64,000 nt of DNA, taken from Streptomyces flaveolus (GTDB lineage Bacteria > Actinomycetota > Actinomycetes > Streptomycetales > Streptomycetaceae). The notes below the pieces were generated by a model, which saw only the letters and a list, made by a program, of their open reading frames with translations, was not told the DNA's origin and searched no databases. Positions within the stretch are counted from its first letter, which is position 1, and every line of letters starts with the position of its first letter. Both the position numbers and the translations under genes were made by a program. The stretch is from the NCBI RefSeq assembly GCF_000716535.1, contig NZ_JNWV01000010.1:62001-126000 (forward strand), read 5' to 3'. Below are positions 8,789 through 17,232 of this stretch, piece after piece.

Positions 8789-9016
8789 ATGCCCACCGCC
8801 GTACTGACCGACCGTGAGCGTACCGCCGTACAGGCCTACCTGCGCCTGCTGCATACGGTGCGCGCCGCCTTCGACGGGCCGCCGGACCACGACCGGCCCG
8901 CCGTCGTCCCGCCCGTCGTGCTCGCGGAGGCGGAACGGGCACTGGCCCGGGCGGGACTCGCGGGCAACGAGGCGGAGTTCTTCCGGCTCCTGCGCAACTG
9001 GTGCCGGCCCGTCTGA
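8789..9016 (+). CDS. Small conserved-type protein, 75 residues
   Basis: A short acidic-amphipathic helical protein (MPTAVLTDRERTAVQAYLRL...) with no domain I recognise. Support for a real gene: ATG start, GGGGAGAG ribosome site 8 nt upstream, balanced composition and a clean stop. It follows the XRE/ImmA pair in the same direction but after 313 bp, so it has its own promoter. Helical, soluble, no membrane segment. Confidence 0.6.
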   Translation: MPTAVLTDRERTAVQAYLRLLHTVRAAFDGPPDHDRPAVVPPVVLAEAERALARAGLAGNEAEFFRLLRNWCRPV

Positions 9017-9093
9017 GCGCCGGGGCGGCCAGCGCCGCCGCCGTCACCCGCACGGCAGGGCGACGGTGGCGGTGGGGCCGGGTGGGATCGCCG

Positions 9094-9786
9094 TCAGGGC
9101 CGTGGGGCGGGGTGCGGTATGACCACCGACGTGGCCACCACGCCGTGCCGCACGGTCCACCGGCCCTCGAAGGACTGGAGCCGGTGGCCGCCGATCACGG
9201 GACCGGGGACGAGCAGCTCGGCGTGCAGGGCGCCGGACGGTTCGCCGTCGGCGTCCAGCCGCACGGTGATGTCGGCCTCCGAGAAGTCCAGCCAGGTGCG
9301 GGTGAGCGGGAACCACGCCTTGTAGACGGACTCCTTGGCGCTGAACAGCAGCCGGTCCCAGTGCACGGACGGCCACCGCGCGGCCAGCCGGTCGAGCCGC
9401 TCGGCCTCGGCGGGCAGGAAGACGGAGGAGCCCACGCCCTCCGGCAGCGCCCCGTGCGGTTCGGCGTCGATGCCGAGGGAGGCGAGGTCGGTGGCGCGGA
9501 CCAGCGCGGCGGCGCAGTAGCCGTCGCAGTGGGTCATGCTGCCGAGCAGCCCGTCCGGCCAGAGCGGGGCACCCCGCTCGCCGGTGAGCACGGGCTGCGG
9601 CGGCACGCCGAGCTTCTCCATGGCGCGCCGGGCGCAGCCCCGGACGGCCGCGAACTCACGGCGCCGCTTGGCCACCGAGCGCGCGACGAGCGCCTCCTCC
9701 GCCGGGTGGAGCGGGGAGTCCCACAGCGGGTCGTCAGCGCGCGCCTCCACGGCCACGACCGACTCCGGGAGCAGCTCCTCGATCAC
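9094..9786 (-). CDS. 4'-phosphopantetheinyl transferase (EntD/Sfp type)
   Basis: A 230-residue PPTase that moves 4'-phosphopantetheine from CoA to carrier-protein serines. Family motifs are all present: GSMTHCDGYCAAAL near residue 82, the Mg-binding GIDAEP near residue 104 and the helix FSAKESVYKAWFP near residue 147. The SMTH and GIDAEP form is typical of the EntD-like class serving siderophore, polyketide or peptide synthetases. It overlaps the end of the metallophosphoesterase gene by 53 bp on the same strand, so the two are likely co-transcribed. No carrier-protein enzyme is encoded in the window. Confidence 0.9.
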   Translation of the reverse strand: MIEELLPESVVAVEARADDPLWDSPLHPAEEALVARSVAKRRREFAAVRGCARRAMEKLGVPPQPVLTGERGAPLWPDGLLGSMTHCDGYCAAALVRATDLASLGIDAEPHGALPEGVGSSVFLPAEAERLDRLAARWPSVHWDRLLFSAKESVYKAWFPLTRTWLDFSEADITVRLDADGEPSGALHAELLVPGPVIGGHRLQSFEGRWTVRHGVVATSVVIPHPAPRP

Positions 9787-10639
9787 CTGCTTCGACCTCC
9801 ATCGGCAGGACGCGGCGCAGCCTTCCCGGCGGATCCGGACGCTTGCGCCACTCGCGGGGGTATCCCACGGAGACCTCCATGAAGCGGACTCCGTCGTGCC
9901 AGGTGGTGCGCGGGATGTGCAGATGGCCGTAGACCATGGTGGCGACCCGGAACCGGCGGTGCCAGTCGGCGGTCAGCGTGGTACCGCACCACATGGCGAA
10001 TTCGGGGTGCCACAGGACCTCGGTGGGGTGCCGGTCCAGCGGCCAGTGCCCGGCCAGCACGGTCGGCAGGTCCTCGGGCAGCTCGGCCAGCCTGCGCTCG
10101 GTCTCTGCGACCCGCGCCCGGCACCACGCCTCACGGCTCGGGTAGGGGTCGGGGTGCAGCAGGAACTCGTCGTTGCAGACGATGCCCGTGCTCTCCGCGT
10201 AGGCCAGGCCCTCCGCCTTGGTGGCGGAGCCGGCAGGCAGGTACGAGTAGTCGTAGAGCAGGAAGAGCGGGGCCACGGCGACCGGGCCGCCCGCGCCGTG
10301 CCACACGGGGTAGGGGTCCTCGGGGGTGACGACGCCCAGCTCGCGGCACACCTCGACCAGGTGCTCGTAGCGGGCGACGCCACGCAGGGTGACCGGATCG
10401 CTCGGATGGGTCCACAGCTCGTGGTTCCCGGGTGCCCACAGCACCTTGCCGAAGCGGCTCGCGAGCGTGCCGAGGGCCCAGCGGATGTCGGCGACGGTCT
10501 CCGCGACGTCACCGGCCACGATCAGCCAGTCGTCGTCGCCGGCGGGCCGCATGCCGTCGATCAGGGCGCGGTTGTCCGGATAACCGATGTGCAGGTCGCT
10601 GATGGCCAGCAGCTGTCCGGCCCCGGCCGTCGAGTCCAC
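9734..10639 (-). CDS. Calcineurin-like metallophosphoesterase
   Basis: A 301-residue cytoplasmic metallophosphoesterase. The five metal-binding blocks are visible in order: ISDLHIG near the start, IVAGDVAE, APGNHE, AGHWP and YGHLH near residue 250. Conserved in actinomycetes directly upstream of the PPTase gene, with which it overlaps by 53 bp. A plausible role is phosphopantetheine or CoA turnover next to the PPTase, but this is inference. The GTG at 10639 was preferred over the GTG at 10648 because GGAAGGGG sits 8 nt upstream. Confidence 0.88.
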   Translation of the reverse strand: MDSTAGAGQLLAISDLHIGYPDNRALIDGMRPAGDDDWLIVAGDVAETVADIRWALGTLASRFGKVLWAPGNHELWTHPSDPVTLRGVARYEHLVEVCRELGVVTPEDPYPVWHGAGGPVAVAPLFLLYDYSYLPAGSATKAEGLAYAESTGIVCNDEFLLHPDPYPSREAWCRARVAETERRLAELPEDLPTVLAGHWPLDRHPTEVLWHPEFAMWCGTTLTADWHRRFRVATMVYGHLHIPRTTWHDGVRFMEVSVGYPREWRKRPDPPGRLRRVLPMEVEAGDRGAAPGVGRGRGGAR

Positions 10640-10772
10640 CCCGCACACCCCTTCCGATCATCCGATGGAACAACGAGAGCACATGTCCCCGGCACCGGAC
10701 AAGAGGTTCCCTCGCCGCGTGTCGCGATCCGGGCCCGGCCCGCCTCGGGTGCGTCCCCGATCCGGACGGCCC

Positions 10773-10841
10773 GCGAATCCGTGACCGGGCGCCCTGCGAA
10801 TCCGTGACCGGAGACCCCGCGAATCCGTAACACCCGCGTTG
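10773..10841. repeat. Three tandem 23-bp repeats
   Basis: Units beginning GCGAATCCGTGACCGG start at 10773, 10796 and 10819; the third diverges after GCGAATCCGT. They lie in the 349-bp gap between the phosphoesterase and the ATP-grasp gene, just upstream of a good -10 box. A regulatory role is possible; nothing else gene-like is in this gap. Confidence 0.7.
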
Positions 10842-10870
10842 CACGAGGGACCCCTGGAAAGCCGTATGAT
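10839..10870 (+). promoter_or_regulatory. Candidate promoter of the ATP-grasp gene
   Basis: TTGCAC is followed by TATGAT, a perfect-looking -10 hexamer, though the 20-bp spacer is long. It would give a leader of about 110 nt before the ATG at 10989. Confidence 0.4.
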
Positions 10871-10988
10871 CGCCCCAACACCAGCGCCCTCAACCCCCCT
10901 TCTTTCCGGGGCTGTTTGGTGACCCTTCCTCCCTCCTGCCCGGGCACGGGCCGCTCCGCCCTGCCCGCACACCCGAAAGGCGGCCTGC

Positions 10989-12107
10989 ATGCTCTCTCGC
11001 GTACGCGTCTGGCTCAACCGCACGTACGCGGAGAACGTGTTCTTCATGGATCAGCTGCGGAGAAATCCCAGCGACCGCGCGGTCGAGATCCACGCCACGC
11101 ACGGCGATCCGGACTCCCCCGTGCTGGCCGCCGCCGACACCGCCGAGCTGGAGCCGGAGGGCCTGTCCCCGGCCGCGTACGTCGAGTACGCCCTAGACCA
11201 GTGCGCTCGGCGCGGCATCGACGTGTTCGTGCCCCGGCTGCACCAGGCCGCGATCGTGGCGCAGCGGGCCGAGTTCGCGGCGGCCGGTACGGCGCTGCTG
11301 GCGCCGACGCCCGAGGCGGTCGCCGTGTTCGAGGACAAGGCGGTCGCGTACGAGGCGGTCCGCTCGGTGGGCGTCCCGGTACCGCCGTGGCACCGGGTCC
11401 GCACGGCGGACGAACTCATCGCCGCGGTGGAGGAGTTGGAGGCGGCCGGGCACCGGCCGTGCTTCAAGCCGGCGGCCGGCGCGGGCGGGGTGGGCTTCCG
11501 GATGATCACCCGCTCCCCCTTCTCGCTCAGCCACCTGACCGGCTTCCCGGGCCCGTACGTCCAGCTCGACCTGGTCGTGGAGGCGCTGCGACGGGCCGAG
11601 GAGCCCGTGGACTGGCTGGTGATGCCGCGCCTGGAGCAGCCCGAGGTGTCCGTCGACTGCCTGACCGGGCCGGACAACCGGGTGCGGCTCGCGGTGGGCC
11701 GCACCAAGAACGGCCGCCGCCGGGGCTTCACCCTGGACGAGCGGTGGCTGGCGTCGGCCCGGCTGATCGCGGAGGGCTTCGGGCTGCACCATCTGTCCAA
11801 CATCCAGTTCCGGATGCTCGGCGACCGGCCGGTGCTGCTGGACGTCAACACCCGGCCCGCCGGGGGCCTGCACCAGCTGTCGCTCTGTGGGGTGAACGCA
11901 CCGTGGGCCGCCGTGCAGTTGGCGCTGGGTGAGGACCCCGGGGTGATCGAGCCGCCGTTCCTGGGCCAGGACTACACGGTGGTGTCGGGGCCGCGTCCGC
12001 TGGCGCCCGCGTCGCTTCCGCGGCAACGGGTGGAGTCCGAGGTGCTGCTGCCCGCGGTGCCGGCGCCCGTGCGGGCGGCTTCGGCGGGCGAGGTACTGCC
12101 GCTCTAG
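10989..12107 (+). CDS. ATP-grasp ligase-fold protein
   Basis: A 372-residue soluble protein with the ATP-grasp fold. Evidence: FEDKAVAYEAVRSVGVPVPPW at the preATP region (about residues 114-135), the nucleotide-binding lysine region CFKPAAGAGGVGFRMI near residue 160, and the metal-binding end NIQFRMLGDRPVLLDVNTRPAGG near residues 272-295. Such proteins form peptide or carboxylate-amine bonds with acyl phosphate intermediates; the substrate is unknown. It stands alone, with its own promoter region, between a phosphoesterase and exported hydrolases. Confidence 0.8.
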   Translation: MLSRVRVWLNRTYAENVFFMDQLRRNPSDRAVEIHATHGDPDSPVLAAADTAELEPEGLSPAAYVEYALDQCARRGIDVFVPRLHQAAIVAQRAEFAAAGTALLAPTPEAVAVFEDKAVAYEAVRSVGVPVPPWHRVRTADELIAAVEELEAAGHRPCFKPAAGAGGVGFRMITRSPFSLSHLTGFPGPYVQLDLVVEALRRAEEPVDWLVMPRLEQPEVSVDCLTGPDNRVRLAVGRTKNGRRRGFTLDERWLASARLIAEGFGLHHLSNIQFRMLGDRPVLLDVNTRPAGGLHQLSLCGVNAPWAAVQLALGEDPGVIEPPFLGQDYTVVSGPRPLAPASLPRQRVESEVLLPAVPAPVRAASAGEVLPL

Positions 12108-12182
12108 GCCGCCGGCCGGCTGCGGGTCCGCCGTGGCCCGTCGCGCGGTTCCCCGCGCCCCCACCGGGGCGCTGGTGCACAC

Positions 12183-12235
12183 CGGTATGGACCAATTCCG
12201 TTCTTCGCCTTGACAGGGTGGATTGGTCCATACCA
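12183..12235 (+). promoter_or_regulatory. Chitinase promoter with DasR-like inverted sites
   Basis: Two copies of a 13-bp sequence in inverted orientation, GGTATGGACCAAT (12184-12196) and ATTGGTCCATACC (12222-12234), flank a -35 box TTGACA at 12210-12215. TGGTCCATACCA at 12224-12235 matches 10 of 12 bases of the DasR responsive element core TGGTCTAGACCA and overlaps the expected -10 region. DasR is the GntR repressor of the N-acetylglucosamine/chitin regulon in Streptomyces, which fits the downstream chitinase. Confidence 0.7.
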
Positions 12236-12304
12236 AATTCGTTGACGCAACGCTTCCGCACTCCCCTGCACTCCCGAACACCCCACCCCTGACAGGGAGA
12301 TCGC

Positions 12305-13990
12305 GTGCGCGACACACTCGGGCGTCCCAGACGCCGGCTTCTCGCTCTGCTCGGTTCCGCCGCCCTCGCGGTCGGCGGGGCCATCGCCCTCCCCGGTACG
12401 GCCCACGCGGCCAACATCCTCACCAACCCCGGTTTCGAGTCCGGCGGCCTCTCCCCCTGGACCTGCACCGGCAACCTCGGTTCGGTCGTCTCCTCCCCCG
12501 TGCACGGCGGCACCAAGGCGCTGCAAGGCGCGGTGACGTCGAGCGACAACGCGCAGTGCAGCCAGACGGTCGCCGTGCAGCCGAACACGACGTACAGCCT
12601 CAGCGGCTGGGTGCGCGGCAGTTACGTGTACCTCGGCGTGAACGGCGGCGCGTCCACGTGGACCTCGTCCCCGTCGGCGTACAGCCAGCTCAGCGTCTCC
12701 TTCACCACCGGTGCCTCGCAGACGAGCGCCACCATCTACGTGCACGGCTGGTACGGCCAGGGCACCTACTACGCCGACGACATCGGCCTGGACGGCCCGG
12801 GCGGCGGGGGCGGCGGGGACACCCAGGCGCCGACCGCGCCGAGCGGGCTCACCTCCACCGGCAAGACGTCGTCGAGCGTGTCGCTGAAGTGGAACGCGGC
12901 CACGGACAACGTGGGCGTGACGGCGTACGACATCTACAGCGGCGCCAACCAGCTCCTCAGCGTCTCCGGTACGTCGGCCACGGTGAGCGGGCTGTCCCCG
13001 AGCACGGGTTACACCTTCACCGTGAAGGCACGGGACGCGGCCGGGAACACCTCGCCGGCCTCCAACTCCGTGACGGTGACGACGGACGCGGGCACCGGCG
13101 GCGGCACCGGCTTCAAGCAGGCGGCGCCGTACCTGTACCAGGGCTGGGGCGATCCGCCGAACCCGACGACGGTGATGAACGCGACCGGGACCAAGTGGTT
13201 CACGATGGCGTTCGTACTGGACTCCGGCGGCTGCACCCCGGCCTGGGACGGCAGCCGGCCGCTGACCGGCGGCGTGGACCAGTCGGCGATCAACCAGATC
13301 CGGTCCACCGGCGGTGACATCGTGCCGTCGTTCGGCGGCTGGTCGGGCAGCAAGCTCGGCGCCAACTGCTCCTCGGCGAGCGCGCTCGCCGGGGCGATCC
13401 AGAAGGTGGTCGACGCCTACGGCCTGAAGGCCATCGACTTCGACATCGAGAACAGCGACGAGTTCGAGAACGAGGCCGTCCAGGCGAAGATCCTCACCGC
13501 GCTGAAGACGGTCAAGGCCAACAACCCGGGCCTGAAGACCATCGTCACGTTCGGCACGTCCACCACCGGGCCGACGTACTACGGCAACCGGCTCATCGAG
13601 CAGGCGCAGGCGCTCGGCGCGAACATCGACGTGTTCACCATCATGCCGTTCGACTTCGGCGGCGGCTCGGACATGTACGGCAACACGGTGAACGCGGCGG
13701 AGGGGCTGAAGAACAAGCTGAAGTCCACCTTCGGCTGGGACGACGCCACCGCCTACGCGCACATCGGCATCTCCGGCATGAACGGCCTGTCCGACCAGCA
13801 GGAGACGACGACTCCCGCGATCTGGACGCAGATCCGGGACTGGGCGAACTCGCACCACATCGCGCGGCTGGCCTTCTGGTCGGTCAACCGCGACCGGCCC
13901 TGCCCGGGCGGCGGTGTCGCCGAGAACTGCTCCGGCATCAGCCAGAGCAACTGGCAGTTCACCTCGATCACGGCCGGCTTCACCGGCTGA
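12305..13990 (+). CDS. Secreted GH18 chitinase with CBM and fibronectin III domains
   Basis: A 561-residue exported chitinase. Signal peptide with RPRRR basic start and cleavage after GTAHA (residue 35); carbohydrate-binding module about 36-165; Gly-rich linker; fibronectin type III domain about 175-260 (DTQAPTAPSGLTSTG...); GH18 catalytic domain from about 270. The catalytic motif is DFDIE at residues 378-382, with Glu382 as proton donor. It degrades chitin to oligosaccharides outside the cell. GTG start with AGGGAG 6 nt upstream. The promoter carries DasR-like sites and a strong hairpin terminator follows the stop, so it is monocistronic. Confidence 0.95.
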   Translation: MRDTLGRPRRRLLALLGSAALAVGGAIALPGTAHAANILTNPGFESGGLSPWTCTGNLGSVVSSPVHGGTKALQGAVTSSDNAQCSQTVAVQPNTTYSLSGWVRGSYVYLGVNGGASTWTSSPSAYSQLSVSFTTGASQTSATIYVHGWYGQGTYYADDIGLDGPGGGGGGDTQAPTAPSGLTSTGKTSSSVSLKWNAATDNVGVTAYDIYSGANQLLSVSGTSATVSGLSPSTGYTFTVKARDAAGNTSPASNSVTVTTDAGTGGGTGFKQAAPYLYQGWGDPPNPTTVMNATGTKWFTMAFVLDSGGCTPAWDGSRPLTGGVDQSAINQIRSTGGDIVPSFGGWSGSKLGANCSSASALAGAIQKVVDAYGLKAIDFDIENSDEFENEAVQAKILTALKTVKANNPGLKTIVTFGTSTTGPTYYGNRLIEQAQALGANIDVFTIMPFDFGGGSDMYGNTVNAAEGLKNKLKSTFGWDDATAYAHIGISGMNGLSDQQETTTPAIWTQIRDWANSHHIARLAFWSVNRDRPCPGGGVAENCSGISQSNWQFTSITAGFTG

Positions 13991-14008
13991 CGCGACGGTG
14001 AGGTGACG

Positions 14009-14038
14009 CGGAGGGCCGCTCGGCGGAGCGGCCCTCCG
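14009..14038 (+). terminator. Rho-independent terminator after the chitinase
   Basis: A 12-bp perfect stem (CGGAGGGCCGCT / AGCGGCCCTCCG) with a 6-nt loop, followed by TTTTC, 19 bp after the chitinase stop. Confidence 0.9.
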
Positions 14039-14196
14039 TTTTCATGCGAGTGGCCCCAGGCCCGGGTGGACCTCGGTGCGGCGCTCGACGCGTCCGCGGG
14101 CGTGCGCTCGTGGATCACTGGGCGGCCATCGAGTCAACGCCGGGTCTTCAGTGCGGCTTCACCGGGGGGTCCCGGGGCCACGGAATCGTGCGGCGC

Positions 14197-15021
14197 GTGA
14201 ACGACGGAAGACCGATTGGGCCCGTGGGCACCGGGGCGGACGACAGCGGTGTGGCCGCGCCCGGCCGCCGCTCGGCGTACGGCGGCGACGTCTCGGCGCC
14301 GGTCGGCATCCGGTGCCACCGGCACGAGGGGATCGTGGTCACCAACCGGCAGCGCGTCCGGGGCCTCGGCTGGCTGGCGGCCACCTGGGAACTGGCCCTG
14401 GCCGACGGCCGTGGGCTGACCGCACCCGCCGAGCTGCCGGATCTGCGGCCGGGCGAGACCGCGGCCGTACCCCTGCCGTGGAGGCTGCCCGCGGACGGCG
14501 TTCCGGCCTGGCTGACGCTGCGCGTGGTGACGGCCGAGGACCGGCCGGGGGCACCGCGCGGTACGGAGGTGTGCGCGCCGTGCGTCCCGCTGCGGGCGGT
14601 CGTCACCGGCCGCGTTCCGACGACGGCCCGCTCGGACGGCTCGGCGCCACCGGCCCCGGGCCGCGCGGCGGGGCTCGCTCCGCGCACGACTGCCCACGGT
14701 CCCACCACGGCACCCTCACGCCTGACCCTGGTCAGAACCAACCTCGCGCCCTCCCCTCAGGGTGTGGTCGGAACCGACCTTGCGCCCTCGCACCTCTCCG
14801 TGGCCACGCCCGCCACCACACCCCCGCACCCCGCCGCAGCCAGAACCACCACTACGCCCTCCCACCAGGCCGTGGTCAGAACCGCCCCTGCGCCCTCCCA
14901 CCTCGCCGCCGCCAGAACCGCCACCACACTCCCGCGCCCCGCCGCCGCCACGACCGCCACCACACCCCCGCACCCCACCGCAGCCAGAACCACCACCACG
15001 CCGACCCGGCACGTCCCCTGA
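14197..15021 (+). pseudogene. Beta-galactosidase fragment with repetitive tail
   Basis: The first half of this 274-residue frame (about residues 30-135) resembles the DUF4981/Ig-like domain 4 of GH2 beta-galactosidases: VGIRCHRHEGIVVTNRQRVR, GWLAATWELALADG, LPDLRPGETAAVPLPW and WLTLRVV. The catalytic TIM barrel and C-terminal beta-sandwich are absent, so I read it as the remnant of a lacZ-type gene. After a Pro/Thr linker the frame ends in eight 12-residue repeats. The GTG at 14197 has no strong ribosome site. It could alternatively be a small expressed protein that recruited the domain, since the frame is intact to the stop. Confidence 0.6.
14731..15018 (+). repeat. Eight 36-bp (12-codon) tandem repeats
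   Basis: Eight units of exactly 36 bp, without indels, run to the stop codon. In the plus frame they read as 12-residue units such as VRTNLAPSPQGV, ARTTTTPSHQAV and ARTATTLPRPAA (loose consensus xRTxxxPSHxAx). The strict codon-multiple spacing is compatible with translation but the composition is low complexity. Confidence 0.85.
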
Positions 15022-15072
15022 CCCTTGCCTCTCCGTCACCTTCGTCCTCCCTGTCACCTTTACGGAGCACCC

Positions 15073-16908
15073 GTGTGCACATCGCATGACCCCGCCCAGG
15101 AAGAGGCCGCGCGGACCGGTGCCGGCCGGCGTGGTTTCCTGAGGGCGACCGCGCTGCTCGGCGCCGTCGCCACCGCCGGTGCGGCGCTGCCCGCGACCGC
15201 CGAGGCGGCCCCGGCCTGGCGGCCGGACCCGGACAGCCGCCGCTTCACCCTCGCCGTGATGCCCGACACCCAGTACCTGTACGACGGGCCCAGCATCGAC
15301 CGGCGACCGGTCGAGGCGTCCCTGCGGTACCTGCTGGAGCACGGCCGGGACGAGAACATCGTCTTCCTGTCCCACCTCGGCGACCTCACGCAGAACGGCG
15401 CCGAGGCCGAATGCGCCGCGATCGGGGAGGCGTTCGCCGTCCTGGACCGGCGGGGCGTCGGCTACAGCGTGCTCGCCGGCAATCACGACGTCCGGTCCTC
15501 GACCGACGACCAGCGCGGCCCGACCCCGTACCTGGACACCTTCGGCCCGGAGCGCTTCCGGGGCAGGCCGACCTTCGGCGGCGCCTCTCCGGACGGGTAC
15601 AACACCTACCACCTGTTCCAGGCGGCCGGCCGCGAGTGGATGGTGCTCGCGCTGGACTGGCGGCTGTCGGACCAGGGGTACGCCTGGGCTGAGGACGTCC
15701 TCGCCCGGCACCCGAGGACGCCGGTCGTCCTCATCACCCACGAACTGGTCGTCGAGGACAACACGTTGTCCGCGTACGGGCAGCAGTTGTGGGACCGGCT
15801 GATCGAGGGCCACGACCAGATCTTCCTGACCCTGAACGGCCATTACTGGCCCGCGGGCCGGGCGGTCCGCAAGAACGCGGCGGGCCACGAGGTGCACCTG
15901 CACCTGACGAACTACCAGAACCGCTACTTCGGCGGCGCGGCGATGATCCGCCTCTACCGGTTCGACCTGGACCGCGACGTCATCGACGTGGAGACGATCT
16001 CCCCATGGATCCTGGGCCGGGCCGCCCAGGGCCTCAACGAGCTGGAGCGGCAGGAGATCGAGCTGAGCGGCGACACCGACCGCTTCTCCGTCGAGATCGA
16101 CTTCAGCGACCGGTTCTCCGGCTTCGACCCGGTACCGGCTCGCCCTGCGCGGCCCGTGTCCCGGCTGCTGGTACCGGGCACGGTCGCCTACTGGCGGTTC
16201 GACGGCCACGCCGAGGGTACGGCGGTGACGGGCACCGTCCGTGATCTGTCCGGGCGCGGCAACGACCTCACCGTGGTCTCCGTCGGCGGCGGCACGCTGA
16301 CCTGGTCCTCCGATCACCATCCCGACCAGCCCGGCCACGGCAGCCTGGAGTTCCAGGGCTTCAAGTCCCCGCTGCGGGGCGCCTACCTGCGCACGGTCGA
16401 CGGCGCTCCGCTCAACTCGGCGACCTTCGAGCGCGGTTACACCATCGAGGCGTTCTACCGTCTGCCCGCCGACTGGGACGCCGGCCACCATGCCTGGTCC
16501 GGTCTGGTCGGCCGCACCGGCCGCAACGGCTCCGTCGGCCCGGTCACCGACGACCCGGACGAGCCGCTGGCCACGCTGTCGATCTCCGACGGCCCGGGTC
16601 CGCAGTGGGCGGCCCATCCGCTCGACCAGCGGCGGCTGGCCACCAACTGGGGCGACGAGACCGCCCGGGAGAAGTGGTGGCACGTGGCCGTGGTCAACGA
16701 CGGGCGGCACACGACGATGTACGTCCAGGGCTGCCCCGTGGCCCGCAACCCGCACGCCACCGCCGTCGGCATCGCCTCGGCCGGGCTGCCCTGGCTGCTC
16801 GGCGGCTACGAGTACGCCGGGAAGATCGACCAGATCCTGCACGGGCGGCTCGGTGACGTCCGCATCGTGTCCCGGGCGCTGCCCGTCACCTCCTTCATGA
16901 CCCACTGA
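15073..16908 (+). CDS. Tat-exported metallophosphoesterase with LamG domain
   Basis: A 611-residue exported protein. A twin-arginine signal (RRGFLRATALLG, about residues 18-30) ends near ATAEAAPAW. The phosphoesterase domain follows: VMPDTQY, LGDLTQNG, LAGNHD, LITHE and NGHYW supply the metal ligands (residues about 60-270). A C-terminal concanavalin/LamG-like domain (about 365-610; VAYWRFDGHAEGT..., LLGGYEYAGKIDQILHGRLGDVRI) probably binds sugar. GTG start at 15073 with ACGGAG 6 nt upstream; an earlier GTG-type start at 15025 would add 16 residues without ribosome site. Likely scavenges phosphate from extracellular phosphodiesters or monoesters. Confidence 0.88.
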   Translation: MCTSHDPAQEEAARTGAGRRGFLRATALLGAVATAGAALPATAEAAPAWRPDPDSRRFTLAVMPDTQYLYDGPSIDRRPVEASLRYLLEHGRDENIVFLSHLGDLTQNGAEAECAAIGEAFAVLDRRGVGYSVLAGNHDVRSSTDDQRGPTPYLDTFGPERFRGRPTFGGASPDGYNTYHLFQAAGREWMVLALDWRLSDQGYAWAEDVLARHPRTPVVLITHELVVEDNTLSAYGQQLWDRLIEGHDQIFLTLNGHYWPAGRAVRKNAAGHEVHLHLTNYQNRYFGGAAMIRLYRFDLDRDVIDVETISPWILGRAAQGLNELERQEIELSGDTDRFSVEIDFSDRFSGFDPVPARPARPVSRLLVPGTVAYWRFDGHAEGTAVTGTVRDLSGRGNDLTVVSVGGGTLTWSSDHHPDQPGHGSLEFQGFKSPLRGAYLRTVDGAPLNSATFERGYTIEAFYRLPADWDAGHHAWSGLVGRTGRNGSVGPVTDDPDEPLATLSISDGPGPQWAAHPLDQRRLATNWGDETAREKWWHVAVVNDGRHTTMYVQGCPVARNPHATAVGIASAGLPWLLGGYEYAGKIDQILHGRLGDVRIVSRALPVTSFMTH

Positions 16909-16952
16909 GCCCCGCGAGGATCACCGACCTGACGGGTGCCTGAGGCGGCGCC

Positions 16953-16980
16953 GGCCCGCCGGGGCGCCCCGGCGCGGGCC
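16953..16980 (+). terminator. Hairpin after the Tat phosphoesterase
   Basis: GGCCCGCCGGGGC pairs with GCCCCGG-CGCGGGCC (one small bulge) 44 bp after the stop. The T run is weak (CGTCGTTCTC), so the call is moderate. Confidence 0.55.
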
Positions 16981-16996
16981 CGTCGTTCTCGCCGGC

Positions 16997-17167
16997 ATGT
17001 CAGGAAGCACCCCCCCTTTCACCGGACGTGCCGCGCGCCCAGCGGCCGGCCACCTCGGGGACGTGGTGATCGTCCGGAGCTCCGGCGAGCGGACCGTCGG
17101 CCCGGCCAACGGGCTCAACGGCTGGACCCTGTCCTGGGCGGACCGGACGGCGGGCAGCGCGGTCTGA
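16997..17167 (+). CDS. Possible 56-residue ORF or gene remnant
   Basis: A short frame (MSGSTPPFTGRAARPAAGHL... ending RTAGSAV) between the phosphoesterase and the glucanase promoter. It has third-position GC typical of coding DNA but no convincing ribosome site and no family I recognise. It may be the stub of a decayed gene. The remaining part of this 451-bp gap holds the hairpin and the GH16 promoter sites. Confidence 0.2.
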   Translation: MSGSTPPFTGRAARPAAGHLGDVVIVRSSGERTVGPANGLNGWTLSWADRTAGSAV

Positions 17168-17232
17168 GCCGGTACGGGCGGCTTCACCCCCTGAACTTCC
17201 TTACGCGGCAAGGACTTTCCTTGCTTCAAGTC

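Noticed and set aside
14716..16905. 729-codon minus-strand frame opposite the Tat phosphoesterase
   Set aside because: Low-complexity Gly/Arg composition and no start context; the plus strand has a Tat signal and metallophosphoesterase motifs.
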